64,000 nt of DNA from Hofstenia miamia (Eukaryota > Xenacoelomorpha > Acoela), in assembly GCA_004352715.1 (NCBI GenBank), contig SCFE01000058.1, positions 1,848,826-1,912,825 of the forward strand, in the 5' to 3' direction. Shown here piece by piece: positions 37,870 to 50,010 of this stretch; position 1 is the stretch's first letter, and each line of letters opens with the position of its first letter. The notes below the pieces were generated by a model. The model was not told the DNA's origin and ran no database searches. It saw only the letters and a list, made by a program, of their open reading frames with translations. A program made the position numbers and the translations under genes.

Positions 37870-38810
37870 NNNNNNNNNNNNNNNNNNNNNNNNNNNNNNN
37901 NNNNNNNNNNNNNNNNNNNNNNNNNNNNNNNNNNNNNNNNNNNNNNNNNNNNNNNNNNNNNNNNNNNNNNNNNNNNNNNNNNNNNNNNNNNNNNNNNNNN
38001 NNNNNNNNNNNNNNNNNNNNNNNNNNNNNNNNNNNNNNNNNNNNNNNNNNNNNNNNNNNNNNNNNNNNNNNNNNNNNNNNNNNNNNNNNNNNNNNNNNNN
38101 NNNNNNNNNNNNNNNNNNNNNNNNNNNNNNNNNNNNNNNNNNNNNNNNNNNNNNNNNNNNNNNNNNNNNNNNNNNNNNNNNNNNNNNNNNNNNNNNNNNN
38201 NNNNNNNNNNNNNNNNNNNNNNNNNNNNNNNNNNNNNNNNNNNNNNNNNNNNNNNNNNNNNNNNNNNNNNNNNNNNNNNNNNNNNNNNNNNNNNNNNNNN
38301 NNNNNNNNNNNNNNNNNNNNNNNNNNNNNNNNNNNNNNNNNNNNNNNNNNNNNNNNNNNNNNNNNNNNNNNNNNNNNNNNNNNNNNNNNNNNNNNNNNNN
38401 NNNNNNNNNNNNNNNNNNNNNNNNNNNNNNNNNNNNNNNNNNNNNNNNNNNNNNNNNNNNNNNNNNNNNNNNNNNNNNNNNNNNNNNNNNNNNNNNNNNN
38501 NNNNNNNNNNNNNNNNNNNNNNNNNNNNNNNNNNNNNNNNNNNNNNNNNNNNNNNNNNNNNNNNNNNNNNNNNNNNNNNNNNNNNNNNNNNNNNNNNNNN
38601 NNNNNNNNNNNNNNNNNNNNNNNNNNNNNNNNNNNNNNNNNNNNNNNNNNNNNNNNNNNNNNNNNNNNNNNNNNNNNNNNNNNNNNNNNNNNNNNNNNNN
38701 NNNNNNNNNNNNNNNNNNNNNNNNNNNNNNNNNNNNNNNNNNNNNNNNNNNNNNNNNNNNNNNNNNNNNNNNNNNNNNNNNNNNNNNNNNNNNNNNNNNN
38801 NNNNNNNNNN
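37870..38810. other. Assembly gap (941 N)
   Basis: Undetermined bases between the LTR gag fragment and a LINE endonuclease fragment. Open frames spanning it are artefacts. Confidence 0.99.
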
Positions 38811-39655
38811 ATTATTCTGAGTTTTTTTGGTATTTTCGGATGAAAGAATATATTTTTCTGGGCAGCATATATCCAAATAGAAAAGTAAAGTTTTTGTAAA
38901 ATGTGATAGCATTTCATTAGGTGTTAATGATGAATATATCGAATTCCAGTTTTCGATTTTTAAATACTGTCGAAGTTTTTCGACATTTTCTGTTGATTTT
39001 TCTCGTATTTTTATCCAAGATTTAGAGGGTTTACAAACTTTTAGAATATTCGAATAAGTAGCTATAAGGCAGTGATCTGAGTATGGAAATTCAAAACAAA
39101 AATAATTATAAGACGAAGAATTTTCTGATATCATGAAATAGTCAATAAGCGTTTTACTATTAGCAGAAATTCTAGAAGGAATTTTTTTATTTATTAGTGA
39201 AATATTGAAAGTATTAAGAAAATTGCCAAGCTTACTTTTTTCGTTATTGTTTAGAAGATTTACATTCCAGTCTCCCATTACCATTATATTCGTGTTATAA
39301 CTCAGAGCAGTAGAAAATTCATCTTCCATTTGTAAGAAAAAGTTATTTATATAAGTTTTATTTGGACAATAAGAGATATTTAATAATTGACTATTAAAAT
39401 TTTTGTCTGGGTTTTGAATTTCAACCCAAAGACTTTCATAAGTTGAATCTTTTGCTATATCTGTCCTAAGTTTTGGTTTGAGTAATTTAGGTATTAAAAA
39501 CATGACACCACCTCCTTTTGTCTTATTAAAATGAAAAGTTGTATTTCTGTCCTTTCAAAAAATTTTAAATTTAGAGTTATCGATTGACCAGGACGAATTG
39601 TGATTATCATTTGTAAATATTGATGTGACCCTCACTCCAAGCTGCAAAAGACAAA
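38811..39655 (-). pseudogene. LINE AP-endonuclease domain, truncated at the gap
   Basis: On the - strand, opening in a second frame near 39650-39510 (NHNSSWSIDNSKFKIF, then KTKGGGV just before 39503) and continuing in the main frame. Visible blocks: STYESLWVEIQNP, MVMGDWNVNLL (catalytic GD.N), TLIDYFMI and PYSDHCLIA (catalytic SDH). These are the core motifs of an APE-type endonuclease at the N-terminus of LINE ORF2. The reverse transcriptase would lie in the gap. A stop near 39560 breaks the start. Confidence 0.82.
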
Positions 39656-40197
39656 TAAAAGCGACAAAATTTTGACAGTAAAACTGGTATTTTGTAGTTA
39701 TTCATGTAACACATGTTTTCTTTGCGGCTCTGAAGGCCATATCATCTATATATGCTGGATATTTTTTGGTGACTGAATATATGATTAATCTATCTGATTG
39801 ATTTATGAAGCTCCTGATAATTTTCTTCAATAACGAAATTTTAATTAATCAGATCTTGGATCATAGATTTTTGCAAATAAAAGTATGTTAGAATTAAAAC
39901 ACTTGATATTAAGTACTTGTACACAAAAGTTTTTCTACGTGATGCTGTTGAATATGTCATGTCATTTTGAAAGAATATGACATTTGAGGATTAAATTTTG
40001 ATTACGTTGGCTTGAAAAAACTACTACTGTTTTGCACAAACAATCGCTTTATGAGTTTCAAGGACGCTTGTACATGTATTTACAAACATATAATTGTGCT
40101 AGTATGAATATTACTTGAATAATGAGTGAATTTCATTTTTATGACGTACAAGATTGTGCAATTCAGTGTATTATTGATGAAGGAACAAATATACATA

Positions 40198-41240
40198 CAG
40201 TGTCCGACATAATAATAGAACATTCTGACTTTTTAACTATAACTTTCTGCTTCAAGATCTGCACTTGACGTATTTATCCTGAATGGACTCTCAATAGTAT
40301 TTTAATCTCCACTGAGTACTTAAATGCATATATTTGGTATAATCAGGATGTTTCATATTTCTATATTTGTTTTCAACATTATGTGGTAACCCAAGAAGAA
40401 AGATTACTAAGAGAGACGACTCTGATATTTGTCGCAAAGCATCAATCGATCCATTTGTTATTGCTCCTCAAATAAAAAGAAATCTTGATTTTGATTTACT
40501 TGATGTCTCAACAAGAACCATTCAACGTCGTCTACGTGGGAAGTATAAACCAGCAAGAAAACCATCCAAGAAACCTCTGTTGACTGCCGTTATAAGACAG
40601 AAACGTCTGCAATTCCGCTACAAATATCGTCATTGGACTGCGATGGATTGGCTTAGTGTAATGTTTAGTGATAAATCGACTTTTCAAAAGTTGAATTCAA
40701 ATAATACTTTTATTCGACGATTGCCTGGTGCTTTACATTAGAATCCCAGATACACAGTGAAAACCATGAGACATTGTCATTCTATAATGGTATGGGGCTG
40801 TTTCTCATACAAACAACCGGAGCTCTGACATTTCTACCAGTTGGTCATTGCTTGAAAGCGACTGGATATGTGGAGATCTTACAGGAGAAGTTGCCACAAT
40901 TTATGAATATCTGTGAGACCAGATTTTTCAACATGACAAAGCCCCTTGTCATATAACTCGGAAGGTGACAGAATGGATGACGCTCAATGAGATTTAAGTC
41001 TTGGAGTGGCTCGGGAGTTCTCCAGACTTCAATCTCATTGAAAACCTATGACAATTTGTGAAACATCGTCTTGGTGAGGTTTCTTACACGAACACGTCGG
41101 ATTTCAAAGAGGCGATCAAAAAAAGTTTGGTACTTGGAGATCCCAATTAATTATTGCCATAGACTGATTGACAATATACCCCGAATGAATTGTTATTCGA
41201 AAAAAATGGATATCCCACAAAATATTGATGTAACAGAATT
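40198..41240 (+). pseudogene. Tc1-type transposon remnant
   Basis: Starts after a TA with CAGTGTCCGACATAATAATA, a typical Tc1-like end; a matching right end was not convincing. From 40380 the + strand reads VSTRTIQRRLRGKYKPARKP, SKKPLLTAVIRQKRL and WLSVMFSDKSTF (first Asp present, next Glu changed to Lys). In shifted frames follow HSIMVWGCFSYK, FQHDKAPCHITRKVTEW (second Asp) and SSPDFNLIENL (third acid), then a C-terminal piece. The helix-turn-helix start is missing, and at least one stop (40739) and several shifts inactivate it. Confidence 0.82.
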
Positions 41241-42325
41241 TTGATATGTAAGCTTTGTTGATTTTTATAACTAGAGGTAGTCAAATTTTTTTACAAATTG
41301 TTATTCTTTAATAGAACGAATTGAACACACAGCTTTCGAAAATACACAACTTTCATGAAAGAAAGTTCTTTTTTACATTAAGGTTAACGGAACCATTATG
41401 GTCCTATATCTATGTAAATTTTGTATCAAGGTAATATAACAGAAGTAAAATAATCCCATAACATTTTTGTCGATCAAAATTACCCCGATCAGTTTCTGAG
41501 AACAAAAATCCTACGATAGTCAGATTTGCAATTATGTACATAAAAAATGACTTGATATAAGAAACTTTTTTATAATTATGTCGGCCAAAGGACATACATA
41601 CATGCATCTCATATATTATCTTTTATATTAAAGTGGCAAAAATATTTTGAGTGTTGTTAAAATAACCTTAGTGGGCCATTATGAATTTGCTAATAATATA
41701 TTTTGAAAAAATTATTCCTCAGCCTAATTTCTGTTGATGAAACGTGAGAAATTGAAAAACAACAAATTCATGTAAAAAGGATAAACAGAACTGAGGTATT
41801 GGTCTATGAACCAGGTGTAACTAGGTCACAAGTTACCGGTTACAAGACAAGCCTTAGTAAAATTGTAAAATATATGATCTGGTGCCTGATTTTATAGAAC
41901 GTTGCTTTCAAAGTTTCCTAACAGCATTCTTGCGTAATGCGTTGACATGCTGGTCCTCTGACGAATGTTTCGCCTTATTATAAAGACGCAAATTTATTTT
42001 AAAACAAGGTTCTAATGTCTCTCATAATTCAGGATACTTGATAAAAAGCTATTCTAGAGCTCAACAAACTAGACATTGCTGGAGTTAGATTTTTAGTGTT
42101 TGTTTCTTTTATCTATAGACAAATTGTTATCGTAAGGTAAAACGTTCATTAAAAATACTTACTTTTTAAAGGTAATTGGGGCATTAACTTGGAATTGGTA
42201 GCAAATTTCATACAAATTGGTATTTCCATCAAGGTGATATATATATATATATATAATTATCGGGAAAATATCGAAAATAGAAAAGAAATATGTTGATTAA
42301 TGATGAATTTAGACTAAGGTTTTAA
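41241..42325. other. No recognised gene
   Basis: AT-rich sequence with a short TA run at 42238-42255 and no identifiable coding or repeat family. Confidence 0.4.
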
Positions 42326-42540
42326 TCTGTTGTTAGTAGAACACAGAACATAGATCATCCACTCTATCAAGAACTTCATCGCTATAAATCCAAAGGTAAT
42401 ACTAGGCAGCAGTTCAGAAGAACATTATCCTTAAATGCAAGGCATAAAATGTCTTTCATACCATGTGCTATTGAAATCGCCAACAATGGAATCTCCCCGC
42501 ATTAAACAAAATTGAATGTTTATTCCTCTTTAAATGTAAC
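42326..42540 (+). pseudogene. LINE ORF2 C-terminal scrap
   Basis: Plus-strand frame reads RTQNIDHPLYQELHRYKSKG, NTRQQFRRTLSLNAR and MSFIPCAIEIANNGISPH. It resembles the last 60 residues of LINE ORF2 proteins (SFIPRAIxLWNxLP). Only the tail end survives. Confidence 0.55.
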
Positions 42541-42560
42541 TATGTTATGGGTACAAGAAG

Positions 42561-42594
<34 letters not shown>

Positions 42595-43037
42595 CGCAAT
42601 TGACATTATTAATAAATAGATCCTTGATTATATTAAAAATAGAGTAGCTCAAAATAGCAAATTACTCAATATTGGACAGTCAAATAAAAATAAACTTATT
42701 ATAACCAGAGTTTCTATAATCGTTCTATAATAGTTCTAAACAAAGCTTATCTTTTTAAGGGGAAGGTACTGTAGAGAAACCAAACTGCCGTCTAATCACA
42801 CTTTTATATTTACCATGAATTCTAATGATGTATTGTAAGTTCACTAATTATTTACACACCTTTTCAAATTTAAGTTTTTTGTCCAACGTACAAATACATT
42901 ACTCATTAATAAAAGATTCATATAATAAAATATGGGATCCCCCATGGTTATATAAACTTCATTTTTGTAGCATTATTTTTGTTTTACAATTTATGTTCAA
43001 TTGTTTGCTTGTTTGTTTACAATGGATTCATAATTTT

Positions 43038-43065
43038 GTTTGTTTGTTTGTTTGTTTGTTTGTTT
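43038..43065. repeat. (GTTT)n microsatellite
   Basis: Seven GTTT units in a row. Confidence 0.9.
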
Positions 43066-43474
43066 ATACTAAATATATAACTTTGTATCAATTTCAAACT
43101 GTTTAGCTAGTTCAAGAAAAAAAATCGGTCTTTTGTAAGTGTGTTCTAAACAATTTCGGATGGCTTCAGTAAACAATTGGGTCGCGTTCGGGTCTTAGTA
43201 AATAAAAATTCGAATCGGGCCCAGTAGAACCGTGGTTGTTACGAGTCGGGTTTTGGGGCTAAAATGCAGGCCGATGAGAACTCTGATCATAACATACACT
43301 TCCACATTTCACACTGTTACATTGTGTCTACAATCTCTAACATGTGACCATGATCCTAGAATTTCTTAATTACAATGATGATGATGTTGAAACATAGGTG
43401 AAAATGAAGAAGTTAATGAAATAGGGATGAAGCACACTTCACATAATTATGTGCAACACTAGAACAATTGCGAC

Positions 43475-43685
43475 ATGAAAAGCACTCGGAGAGCGCAGAC
43501 CTCCGCCACGCAGCTTGTGTCCACCGGATCAGCACCAAAATTTAATGTATTCCTCCTTGGGAGGAGACGCACCTCTGGTGACAATTTGAGGTCAATCCAT
43601 CAATTAGTTTTACGTAAAGTTACTAACAGACAGACAAACAAACCAACGCTACCAAAAACATAACCTCCTTGGCGGAGGTAATAAC
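43475..43685. repeat. Dispersed repeat with CCTCCGCC/GGCGGAGG ends
   Basis: Begins AAAAGCACTCGGAGAGCGCAG then ACCTCCGCCA, and ends GACAGACAAACAAACC... TAACCTCCTTGGCGGAGGT. From general knowledge, repeats with this tail and this 'GAGCGCAGACCTCCGCC' head are found across many distant animals. I do not assign a class. It is clearly GC-richer than its surroundings. Confidence 0.6.
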
Positions 43686-43873
43686 ATACTGTATTTTAGA
43701 ATGGAAATCAAAATGATCTCAAACTGCTTGTTAATGTTAACGATAATATTACAATATTTGCATAAAAACTCTTTAAAACAACAAACAACATTACTTTGTC
43801 GCATATATTTCATCTCAATAAAGTACATTCGAATAAATGTTGAAATTTTTGTTTATAATAGTGTTGTACTCAA

Positions 43874-44930
43874 AATAATAAATAATAATAATAATTTTTT
43901 TTAAACCTTTGTACATTAAAAAAGCACAGACACACTTATTAAGGTTTAAAAGTAATTTTTAAAATTTTACTTAGTTACAAATTGATATTACTTAGTTACA
44001 GACTTTATTCTTTGAATATACAAATAAGTTTTTTCTTTGGTGATAATTCTTTAAAATTTGATTCTTCTTCAATTTCAGGCGGCAATTTGTTCCATAGATC
44101 TATACAGTAGTTGATAAAACTATTCTTCGTGATGTTTTGTAAATTTGAATTTTCAATAGCACTTGGTTCTAATATGTAGTTTTGATAAAAGTTCTTCCTT
44201 TGATCTAATTTTGAATTTATTTGTAATGATTTTAGTTTTTGTAAATAGTCTAATGAAAAAAGATTGTAAATTCTTCTAATCTTTTCTTGATAGCTATTTT
44301 CACAAATGATAGCCAAACTCCAATTCAACATTCTTTAAAACTAATTCTTTGATGCTTTAGACAAGTTTATCAACAAAGATGATGAATGTATATATTGAGG
44401 AAGAGTATATGATTCAAGACCATACTTTTCAATTTAATTGGTATAATGCTTTCACAATCTACGGAGTACTTTGATGTCTTGAGCCATTGTTTTTAATTAT
44501 TTTATTATTATACTCTTTAAATATTAATTTATTATAAAAAATAATGCCTAGATATACAAATATATCTTCTTGTTCAGTGAATTTATTGTTACTTGTAAGC
44601 TTAGTTTCTCATCATTTGATTTTTGTAATAATGTGAACTTTTTTTCACTATTTGACTTCATTTTATTCTTATCAAAACATAAAATAGCTCTGTCTAATTC
44701 ATTGAGTAAGCCTTCATATTGGGTCGTATATAGTAAAGTAGCATCAGCATACTGTATGCATTATATTTTAGTATCAAATTTTATGTAATTTGCATTGATG
44801 TTGAAACGGGCGTGATTGAATGGTTAATCGTCATTGAACGATATTTTGATGTTCTTTTCCTGCTATTTAAATAAGATCTAATTAAATTAATTGCTGATGC
44901 TTTAAAATTATATATTTGTTGAAGGTTCTT
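43874..44930 (-). mobile_element. 5'-truncated LINE inserted into an LTR element
   Basis: On the - strand: an RT piece INLIRSYLNSRKRTSKY (near 44890), a YADATLLYTTQYEGLL block near 44755-44700 (the YADD box with the second Asp changed to Ala), degenerate middle sequence, and a 108-codon C-terminal frame (44331-44005) with NITKNSFINYCIDLWNKLPP, the classic LINE ending. The 3' tail is an ATT-unit run at 43874-43894, the same kind as the LINE at 30389. The 5' break near 44930 abuts RNase H of the LTR element. Inactive. Confidence 0.75.
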
Positions 44931-46968
44931 ATAATATTTCCACTTCTTTAAGGCTTCCACGCTTACATAAACTACTTTTTTTACTGCAGCATAGGAGCGC
45001 ATTCACCATGATTTAATGTTCTTACAAAAAATACAACTGGGCGTCCATTTTGACTTAAATTAGCAGATATGGCAAAATCAGATACATTTCTTTCTACTGA
45101 AAATGTTAGCAATTCATCCATGGGCTGCAGAGCAGCATCTGATTTAATCGACTTTATATTCTTAAATATATTTGCAGCATCATTTGATAGTGTACAGCCT
45201 GTAGTTTGAATTAAAGGTCGAATTTTATCAGAATACTTTGAAATCTACTGTGAATAATATTCAATCATACCAATGACTCTACAAGGTTAGACATATCACT
45301 TGGAATTAGTAATTAGAGAAGAGAGTTAACTCTATGTGATCAGGTTTCTTTAATCCATCAGAAATACTTTGATCATTGCCACCAATCGCTATGTCATCTA
45401 AATATAATACTGTTCCAAAGAGACTTTGATCAAGAAATGCCAGCACAGCATTCATTAATCCAAAGAGCTTTCTTAAAATAATTTATCTCCAACTTCAAAA
45501 TCAGTATAAATATAATCATGAAAATTTTGTTTCACCTTGTTTTACGCATTCTTCACATCAATTGTGTGAAGGACTTTCTATTGAGCAATCTTCCTTACAA
45601 CATCATCTGTGCGAGGTAAATGAAATGCATCAAGAAGTCTGAAATGATCTGTAATCAACAACAGTTTGTTTTTATGTAAATTACTTTTAGTACCAAGCAC
45701 TCGAGCTCTCCATAGAGAATTGCTGGTTTCAAGAATCCCTTCATCTAGTAGTTTCAGAGTTTCATTTTTTGAATAAATTCTTTGTTCTTTGAAAAATATC
45801 AACGTGATTTTCAGCTATAGGATGACACTGATCTGATAAATGTTGAAAAAGTAAGGGGCACTATATTTTCATTTGGTATAATGCGCATATTTTGATAGTA
45901 GGTTTCATTCCACCAAAGTTAATTCATAAACTCTCATGATTTTTCATAAAATTTTCAACAAGAATACAGTCTGCTTCTAAATCCTTCAGAATATATAACC
46001 ATAAATTTTTATATGATTCACTTTGCAATTTAAGCTTGACATAAGCACATCCAAGAATATTCGTTTTCTGCAATGAATCTGCCATTATTGCTCCACTCAC
46101 AGGAAATTTGTCAATTTGTTTAGCATTTGCATATTTTTTGCTAATGCAGCTTTCCCTGGAACCAGTATCAATAAGAGCAAATGCAGCATGATTGTTAATT
46201 GTAATACTGATGTTTGATTTTTAACAAGAGATATTAGTTGCAGTTGCTAAATGGCCTTTTTTCCACAAAAAAATTGAATTGATAGCTTGGGCAGGACAAC
46301 TTCCACAGACATTGTGAATTTCCACAAAAATAACAATGCATAGCAGCAACAATTGGTTGAGAGTGGCTGAGATTGTCTGTAATATTTTGGTGGTTTGGCA
46401 ACTTGCCACTGTATTGACGTTATCATAAAAGGAACTATATGATTCACAACTTCCTTGTGTTGTATTTAAAGCTCTTGCTTGATCAAAAGCAGCAGGTTAA
46501 GTAAGTGCCATACATTCCAATAACCGCTCCTGAATATCAGTTGATGTTAACCACTGATAAATGCATCATGAAAAGCTTCTTTGCAATTTCTGTCAGCTTT
46601 AACATCTTTGAAATTACAATCTTTGCAGAGTTGTTTTAAATTTTGTAACTATTTATCTGATGATTCCCCAGGCTGTTGTCAGCATGTAGATATTTTGTGT
46701 CTTCTGAACATTTTATTTTGAGGCTTTATGAAAATTTTCTTAAGTATTGACACTGCCTTGATATAATCAGTGCGTTCTGCAATGTGTTCATAAATAGATG
46801 GAGAGATGTAGTTAATCAGCAAGTCTAATTTGATGTATGATGGGTAATTGATTGATGTAAAAAAAATGGTAAAATTTTGAACCAATACATCCATTCTTTA
46901 GCAGTATTGATTAAGTTAGGATCACTGTCAAAACGTTCCAGTTTTAAGAATTTCTCTATCGAAAACAT
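44931..46968 (-). mobile_element. Decayed Ty3-like LTR retrotransposon (gag-protease-RT-RNase H)
   Basis: On the - strand gag starts at ATG 46968 (MFSIEKFLKLERFDSDP) and continues with INYISPSIYEHIAERTDYIK near 46800. Next are a degenerate cysteine cluster (CYFCGN) near 46320, and an aspartic protease active site ALIDTGSRESCIS with intact DTG at 46161-46169. RT follows: LLDEGILETSNSLWRA near 45750, and YLDDIAIGG with YLDD at 45393-45404. RNase H runs about 45120-44931 (SDFAISANLSQNGRPVVFF, AAVKKVVYVSVEALKKW). The gag and its cysteine region recall the CsRn1/Steamer-like clade of Ty3 elements. Integrase and LTRs are not seen; many stops show it is dead. Confidence 0.8.
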
Positions 46969-48419
46969 AGTTAGCTAAACTGTTAAGAAATGAGAATAGA
47001 GTGAGTATTGGGGGAAGTGAAGATAATATAAGATACAATTTATTGATTTTAACTAACTATAACGCAGATATAATGACAAACTGAATAATAGTATTGCATT
47101 AAATCAAGGCCTACTTTAATCACGGACTGGTGATTTGCTGGACAAAAGTAGAAAAGTAGCAATAAATACTCTTGCAATGACGGAATTGGTGAATAATTTT
47201 GTCCAAAAATCCAATACAAAGAATACCAGAAATTCCCTTCAAATTTGTGGAGTTACAACGATTGTATTTGCTTCCAAACAAAATAGGGTTCTTCAAACAA
47301 TTGACGGGTTTCACAGGTAAAGAAGTAAATTAAATTTTTAGAAATATTTCATCTCAAAATAGAATGGAAAGATCTACATTTCTGCTTGTGCAGATCTATA
47401 TTCATTGCAGTCAAATCATAAAATTTGATATGCAGAAACATGATTATTTATTGTTAATGGCTTCATTATAATTGAATGTGGTTCTTGCAATTTTCAAGAA
47501 ATCAAAGCGCTTCAAAAAGTACATAGATGTGTAAAATAGCTAATTCTTTGATTTTGTTATTCAAAGTGATTTGTTTTCATCAAATCTTGGTCTGTGGCGA
47601 AATGTGTTTGTGGCCTCATTTTTGTTAATTTTACTGCAAACCACCAAGCCTTGATTAAATATATAAAAAACTAACAGGTACCATCTGCAGTGTACTTGAT
47701 ATCACAAACAATGCAGTATTCTAATGAATGACGTATTAGTTATACCACAATCAAGACACAGTTAGTTAAACAAGCTGTTCACAGAAAAGGATTTTTTAAC
47801 ATAGATGTGAGTCTGACTGCGATTAAGTGATGCGCAAGTTATAATTTTAAAATTAAATGCGTTCTTTGCCAGTGTTAAGCCCAATCTAAAAATTAAATAC
47901 TGCTATTAATCAACTCATCTTATAATTCAGTACGCTATGACTATATGATTAATAAACATAAATAAGGCTTCAACATATTGAGAATAACAACTTCTAAGAA
48001 AAACAACAATTTCAAAATGTCCAATAATTCAGTTGCTTTTTATTTATTCATCAAATCTCCATCATTTCAATTATAACTAGGGCAAACCAAAAATCAATGC
48101 GGTCAATGCGGTCAAAATAAAGTCAAAATTCACATTTTTCAAAAGTAAAATCAAATTTGACAATTTCTGAAATATTGTCAAATATACATGTATACAATCA
48201 GTTCTTAGAAATTGGATTTTTTCTTAGAAACTAGTTGCTGCTTTTCTCACTGATTGTTGTTTGTTGCAAATGATGGAGAATTAATAAAGTGTGTCAAAAT
48301 AGCAGTCATAAGCGTAGATATAGAGATGGAATTGACGGAGATTACCCGGGTTTATAATGGTCTTTCGGAACTTATTGACAAGTAGAATCCCGCAAAAATT
48401 CTATGATCCAAACATACAA
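46969..48419. other. No recognised gene
   Basis: AT-rich. The left LTR (5' on the - strand) of the neighbouring element would be expected at its left edge, but I could not define one. Confidence 0.4.
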
Positions 48420-48692
48420 CAACTTACAATTCTTTGACTTCGAAGATCGATGTGCACTTCGAGATTATATCCAACGAAGAATTGAGTAAAAGGATTTGCT
48501 GAATATAGTCAATTGTACTATGACGTACATCAGTCCAGCCATATTTACAAAATTATAATCTTGCGCCGCTACGATGTTCAGTTGAAAGAAGCTTCTCTCT
48601 TCTGAAGAAAATGTTGTGCAAAGATCGCAAAGTTCTGCCTGAAAACTGGAAGAAATACTTTATCTTCCAGTTTACACACTGTGCCACTTAAT
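48420..48692 (+). pseudogene. hAT transposase C-terminal (dimerisation) remnant
   Basis: One + strand frame from about 48560 reads LAPLRCSVERSFSLLKKMLC, then KDRKVLPENWKKYFIFQF and a stop. This matches the hAT C-terminal block SVERSFSxLKxLLxxxRxxLxxENxxKx. Upstream, FFDFEDRCALRDYIQRRIE and DLLNIVNCTM fit the preceding region of the same family, with a stop between. The N-terminal and catalytic parts are absent. Confidence 0.75.
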
Positions 48693-49552
48693 TCCCAGTT
48701 TTAATCTTAAAGTAATAATAAAGTCAAACTTGAACAATCTATAGGTCAAAAAAATCATAATTTTGGATGAAATTTTGATAGCCTTAATTACAACACTTTG
48801 CTTTGCTAATAGCAGTTAATTGTTATATTTATACTAAAAAATTTGGAGTAAGTACAATTTTAGACTATTTTAACCGCTGAAAAAAATGTTAGTACCAGTA
48901 AACCAATCAAGCTCATACTGTGTCATATGTATAACACGCATGCCTAATCGTGTTTATGAGTCGGCTTCTGCAAAGGTTGTTCATCATAGCAGAACAATAT
49001 CTGTGGAACATGGTCATTAGTTTACTAATGCTTACGGTTAACTATAAATGCAGGTTCTTACTCAACCTTAGTAATGGCTGCATACGGTTAGGTGAGACTT
49101 GTAGTTAGGATAGTTCATGTACCAAAACATCTTACTCATTGAAATTGAATTGAGCTCAGACGACCAATCGTATAAAAATGAATACAAAATAATTAGACTT
49201 AAGATTATATTTCATTTGAGGGACTATGAAGGATATTGATTTGATTATTTGGGCATATGCCTAAAAAATGTATTTGATAATCTGAAATGCCGAAGGTATG
49301 CTAATAGTGTTGTAGGCCGAGATGAAAAAAATTGGAATAGAATATAAAACGACAATATATTTTATAAAGTTTTTATAAAATAGTCCTACTTAATATTTGT
49401 GAAATCCTTCACACACGTTGACAAACAAAATCTAAACCATGCTGTTATAAATTAATTAAATAGAAAATTGTCATTATGACAGGAAACTTGCAGAGAAAAT
49501 TAGCACAATTGTTACATTTTAGAAAACACATCTAAAAGACTTCAGAAATTGG

Positions 49553-50010
49553 GTAACTTTTCCAAGTTTCCGAAAACCTTTATAACTCCTGTTCCATCAA
49601 CATCTTCCACTATCACTCCATGTTCTTCAATTAAGCAGTCTGCCAATTTTACTTCTGCATCTACCTACATTCTAGTTCCCAGGTAGTTCTCTAGTGAGAA
49701 ATTGTTCAACGATTTCTGTATCCACTGAGGATCAATCCATGAAATCAAAACAACAGGTGTCTTCTCAGTCAGGGCTGATGAAGCAACAGACATCAGCCTC
49801 TGTGAACAGATGCGCTAGCGTTTAAATATGTTTAGATGCTGAGACTCTAGGAATTTGCGAATAATCTCTTTTCTCAATCATAGTCAAGATTTTGCGAATA
49901 CTTGCTACAGTCCAAGTTTCAATTGCTGAAGGAGACCGTTAATTTTCAGCCCAGCCCTTTATCTGCTCATACCATATTTGAGAAATCGCACATCAGATGA
50001 GCGCAATACA
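49553..50010 (-). pseudogene. Unrecognised decayed coding segment
   Basis: The - strand frame from about 49800 to 49555 reads SVASSALTEKTPVVLISWID, PQWIQKSLNNFSLENYLGTR, one stop, then VDAEVKLADCLIEEHGVIVE and a terminal stop. The composition and length of open frame look protein-like rather than random AT-rich DNA. Upstream, in other frames, QIKGWAE and EKRDYSQIPRVSASK extend it. I cannot name the family; a transposon protein is the likeliest source. Confidence 0.4.

Noticed and set aside
37608-39503. Long open frames crossing the N run (several, both strands)
   Set aside because: The length comes from undefined bases. Only the real ends, gag on one side and endonuclease on the other, carry information, and they belong to different elements.
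41300-41335. Right terminal repeat of the Tc1 remnant
   Set aside because: ATAGAACGAATTGAACACACAG is only loosely like the inverted left end, so the boundary was not accepted.
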